Shown: positions 62,175 to 64,000 of the stretch, one piece after another
Layout: each line of letters starts with the position of its first letter
How positions within the stretch are numbered: position 1 is the stretch's first letter
Source: G963676655 sp963676655
Lineage (GTDB): Bacteria > Verrucomicrobiota > Lentisphaeria > Victivallales > Victivallaceae
Assembly: GCA_963676655.2 (NCBI GenBank)
Contig: CAXXKX010000002.1
Span: forward strand, 1,116,001-1,180,000
Reading direction: 5' to 3'
DNA length: 64,000 nucleotides
Program-made: the position numbers and the translations under genes
The notes under the pieces: model-generated
What the model saw: the letters and a program-made list of their open reading frames with translations, nothing else
Database searches by the model: none
What the model was told of the DNA's origin: nothing

Positions 62175-62960
62175 ATGGAACAACCGGTTGAAAAATACGT
62201 CCAGTTCAGCCTCGAAAGCCGGCCACGAATAATCCGTTGCCAGCGCTGGACGGTTTGGACTGGAACGATGGAATATCTGAAGCCTTTCTGGGCCTTGCAT
62301 TTTCCGCATTATCATATGGAGTTTACAATCTATGATAAGACTTATCAAATTCATCCGGGGCATGCAGTATTGAGTCCGCCAAATGTGTTGAATATCCCGC
62401 ACTATCCGGGGCGAGCGCATCATTACTTTGCCCATTTTGAATTTGATGACGCGGATTTCAAATCATCGGATAAGATTGAAGTACCGTTGATCATTGATCT
62501 TGGCGATGACTATTTGAAACTGAACGAACACTTCAAGGAGGTGGTGGACGTATATCAACACAACGTCGGTCAAGCTGAAATCTCTTTCTGGCATCTGCTC
62601 GGTCGCATCTACGGCGTCAAACCTGCTTCTGTTGCACAAAATAAATACCCTGCTCATATCACCAATGCGCTTACCTTTATTCAAGAAAATTTGAGTTCTG
62701 AAATAAAAGTCGACGCTATTGCTGAGTATGCCGGTGTGTCTGTGGGATATTTAACCGGTGAGTTCAAAAAATATTTAAATACAACTCCCGCCGTATTTGT
62801 TCTTGACAAGCGTATGACGGAAGCTCATAATCTGCTTTTGACAACCGATTTTATGATTAAAGAAGTTGCCGGTGATGTTGGAATCAATGATCCTCAGCAT
62901 TTTAATAAATTGATCAGGAAATACTTTGGAAAGTCACCAAAGGCGTTGCGCTTGTCCTGA
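62175..62960 (+). CDS. AraC family transcriptional regulator
   Basis: 261 residues from ATG 62175 (weak GGGAAGAA site upstream); starts at 62148 or 62130 are possible, but 62130 falls in the repeat just described. The N-terminal part has FTIYDKTYQIHPGHAVLSPP, a cupin-like sensor. The C-terminal HTH pair is VDAIAEYAGVSVGYLTGEF and IKEVAGDVGINDPQHFNKL, with the closing YFGKSPKAL. It is divergent from the prepilin/glycosidase pair, which is its likely target. Confidence 0.88.
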   Translation: MEQPVEKYVQFSLESRPRIIRCQRWTVWTGTMEYLKPFWALHFPHYHMEFTIYDKTYQIHPGHAVLSPPNVLNIPHYPGRAHHYFAHFEFDDADFKSSDKIEVPLIIDLGDDYLKLNEHFKEVVDVYQHNVGQAEISFWHLLGRIYGVKPASVAQNKYPAHITNALTFIQENLSSEIKVDAIAEYAGVSVGYLTGEFKKYLNTTPAVFVLDKRMTEAHNLLLTTDFMIKEVAGDVGINDPQHFNKLIRKYFGKSPKALRLS

Positions 62961-62968
62961 GAGTCCGT

Positions 62969-62996
62969 AAAAAGAGAGCCCCCGATTGCCGGGGGC
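62969..62996 (-). terminator. Terminator of the repeat-protein gene
   Basis: On the minus strand GCCCCCG, loop GCAAT, CGGGGGC followed by TCTCTTTTT, about 30 bp after the stop at 63028. Confidence 0.7.
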
Positions 62997-63027
62997 CATG
63001 ATAAGGAAATAAGGTTGGAGGGCATCT

Positions 63028-63768
63028 TTAACGTTTGCGTCCGCTGCGGGAACGGCTGGCAACTCGTGTTCTGGAACGACTGGTGGTGCGGGTTTGAGTT
63101 TTGGTTGCGGTGCGGGCCTGAGTTTTGGTTGCAGAACCAGAGCTAGTAGCAGTGTAACTGGAAGATGAGCTGGTTCCGGAAGTATTTTGGCAGACACGAT
63201 TACATTTTTCTTTTTGTGCCAGAGTTTGAGTGCTTGAACCTGAATCAGTTTGGCCTTTTCTGCCGGTTCTGCTCCATTCAGCATCTCTGGTTACGGTTCC
63301 GTCATCATTTTTTGTCAGGGTAACTTCCCGGCTGCCTGAACCGGAATTCCCTTTCGAGTCTGTTGAGCTCCATTCGGTACTTTTGGTTTTTGTTCCGTCT
63401 TCGTTCTTTGTCCAGGTTGTGTTTTTTTCACCGGTGACGGTATTGCCTTTTTCGGTTGTTCCGGTCCATTCGGCGGTTCGGGTTTTCGAGCCGTCTTCAT
63501 TAGCTGTCCAGGTTATATTGCTTTCACCTGTCATTGTTTTTCCATCTTTATTAGTACGGGTCCATTCTGCTGATGCGGTGCCGTCGCCGTTATTGGTTAC
63601 AGTTATGGTTTTGGTTCCTTTATCGCCGGAGACATTGATGGTTTTTGTTCCGTCTTCATTTGTTTCTACTGTGACTTCAGGTTTTGAAGTTACCTTGACA
63701 GTAGATTCCTCTGCGAACAGTCCCAAGCCGGCGACCAGAGCGATTCCTGTTAAAAGTTGCTTTTTCAT
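63028..63768 (-). CDS. Secreted protein with 32-residue repeats and a basic Ser/Thr/Arg tail
   Basis: 246 residues. A signal peptide (MKKQLLTGIALVAGLGLFAE) is followed by about four repeats of 31-32 residues, each like N-E-D-G-T-K-T-x-x-x-E-W-x-x-T-x-x-K-G-x-T, for example NEDGSKTRTAEW and NEDGTKTKSTEW. The last 50 residues are Ser/Thr/Arg/Lys-rich (SRSRTRVASRSRSGRKR). It resembles a short adhesin-like or surface-anchored beta-repeat protein. A Cys pair CNRVC precedes the tail. No family is recognised. It is single-gene with a terminator. Confidence 0.75.
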   Translation of the reverse strand: MKKQLLTGIALVAGLGLFAEESTVKVTSKPEVTVETNEDGTKTINVSGDKGTKTITVTNNGDGTASAEWTRTNKDGKTMTGESNITWTANEDGSKTRTAEWTGTTEKGNTVTGEKNTTWTKNEDGTKTKSTEWSSTDSKGNSGSGSREVTLTKNDDGTVTRDAEWSRTGRKGQTDSGSSTQTLAQKEKCNRVCQNTSGTSSSSSYTATSSGSATKTQARTATKTQTRTTSRSRTRVASRSRSGRKR

Positions 63769-63981
63769 TTCAATCTTCCTTTCTCTTCTTTTGGATTCTT
63801 TTGCTATTTGTATTTATTGATTCTTGTAAAATAATACAATCTTAAAAAGTGGTTTCTTACAATTGAGGAAAAATTATGGATAATTTTAGTCTGAACTATT
63901 TTATATAAATATTTATTTTTTTTGCTAAGTGATTAGTTTGTAATTATTTACATTTTATTTATAATCTTACTGTCTGACTAT

Positions 63982-64000
63982 TTGACAAATCAACTTTCAG
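63982..64000 (+). promoter_or_regulatory. Promoter -35 at the window edge
   Basis: TTGACA at 63982-63987 in the context CTATTTGACAAAT, nearly the same bases as before the RAYT gene at 16459-16470. The -10 would be outside the window. The region 63769-63981 is AT-rich and shows no gene. Confidence 0.45.

Overview
The window looks like chromosomal DNA of a Lentisphaerota (PVC superphylum) bacterium. The evidence is three pseudopilin-like proteins with the FTLIELLVVIAIIAIL prepilin leader and an ADGxNVLWCDGH-type C-terminus, a TIGR04073-type exosortase-associated protein, a REP-associated tyrosine transposase, several AraC regulators beside carbohydrate genes, and many Gfo/Idh/MocA dehydrogenases. 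This is inference from gene content. No rRNA, tRNA or CRISPR array was seen.

Layout. 1-5.9 kb: a partial prepilin gene coupled to an MGH1/GH63-like glycosidase, divergent from an AraC regulator, then a large secreted repeat-domain protein and a DGC-domain protein. 6-7.2 kb: two small heat-shock proteins with a complex upstream control region. 7.2-16.3 kb: an unknown membrane protein and an overlapping recC-recB-recD operon. 16.5-20 kb: RAYT transposase, a second prepilin, serA. 20.2-24.1 kb: two tandem paralogous membrane proteins of unknown family. 24-28.6 kb: AraC regulator, sugar isomerase plus dehydrogenase operon, TolB-like propeller protein flanked by direct repeats.

28.9-34.9 kb: a probable signalling locus. 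It has a transmembrane Ser/Thr kinase, a tiny lipoprotein, an LPP20-like protein, a FlgT/LPP20-like membrane protein, an ECF-type sigma factor fused to an FHA domain, and a secreted protein behind a sigma-54-like promoter. 35-44 kb: TIGR04073 protein, an IS transposase, a sialate O-acetylesterase, an Asp-box membrane protein, clpB, and a six-copy 96-bp repeat array. 43.5-48.5 kb: housekeeping genes ispE, a GnnA-like dehydrogenase, pgsA, rimO and an inositol-monophosphatase-like gene.

48.7-51.1 kb: an operon-like run of a SUFU-domain protein, an NTF2-like protein and two paralogous membrane proteins that appear to carry a circularly permuted acyl-carrier-protein fold lacking the phosphopantetheine serine. 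51.4-54.1 kb: ThuA-like protein, dehydrogenase and divergent AraC regulator. 54.3-58.8 kb: a beta-lysine osmolyte operon (lysine 2,3-aminomutase, a fused binding-protein/permease, an ATPase and beta-lysine acetyltransferase) behind a structured leader of about 250 nt. 58.8-64 kb: a DUF5060/GH5-like glycosidase, a third prepilin, a divergent AraC regulator and a secreted protein of 32-residue repeats.

Most promising for new biology are the permuted-ACP operon, the kinase/sigma-FHA locus, the 96-bp array and the leader of the beta-lysine operon.
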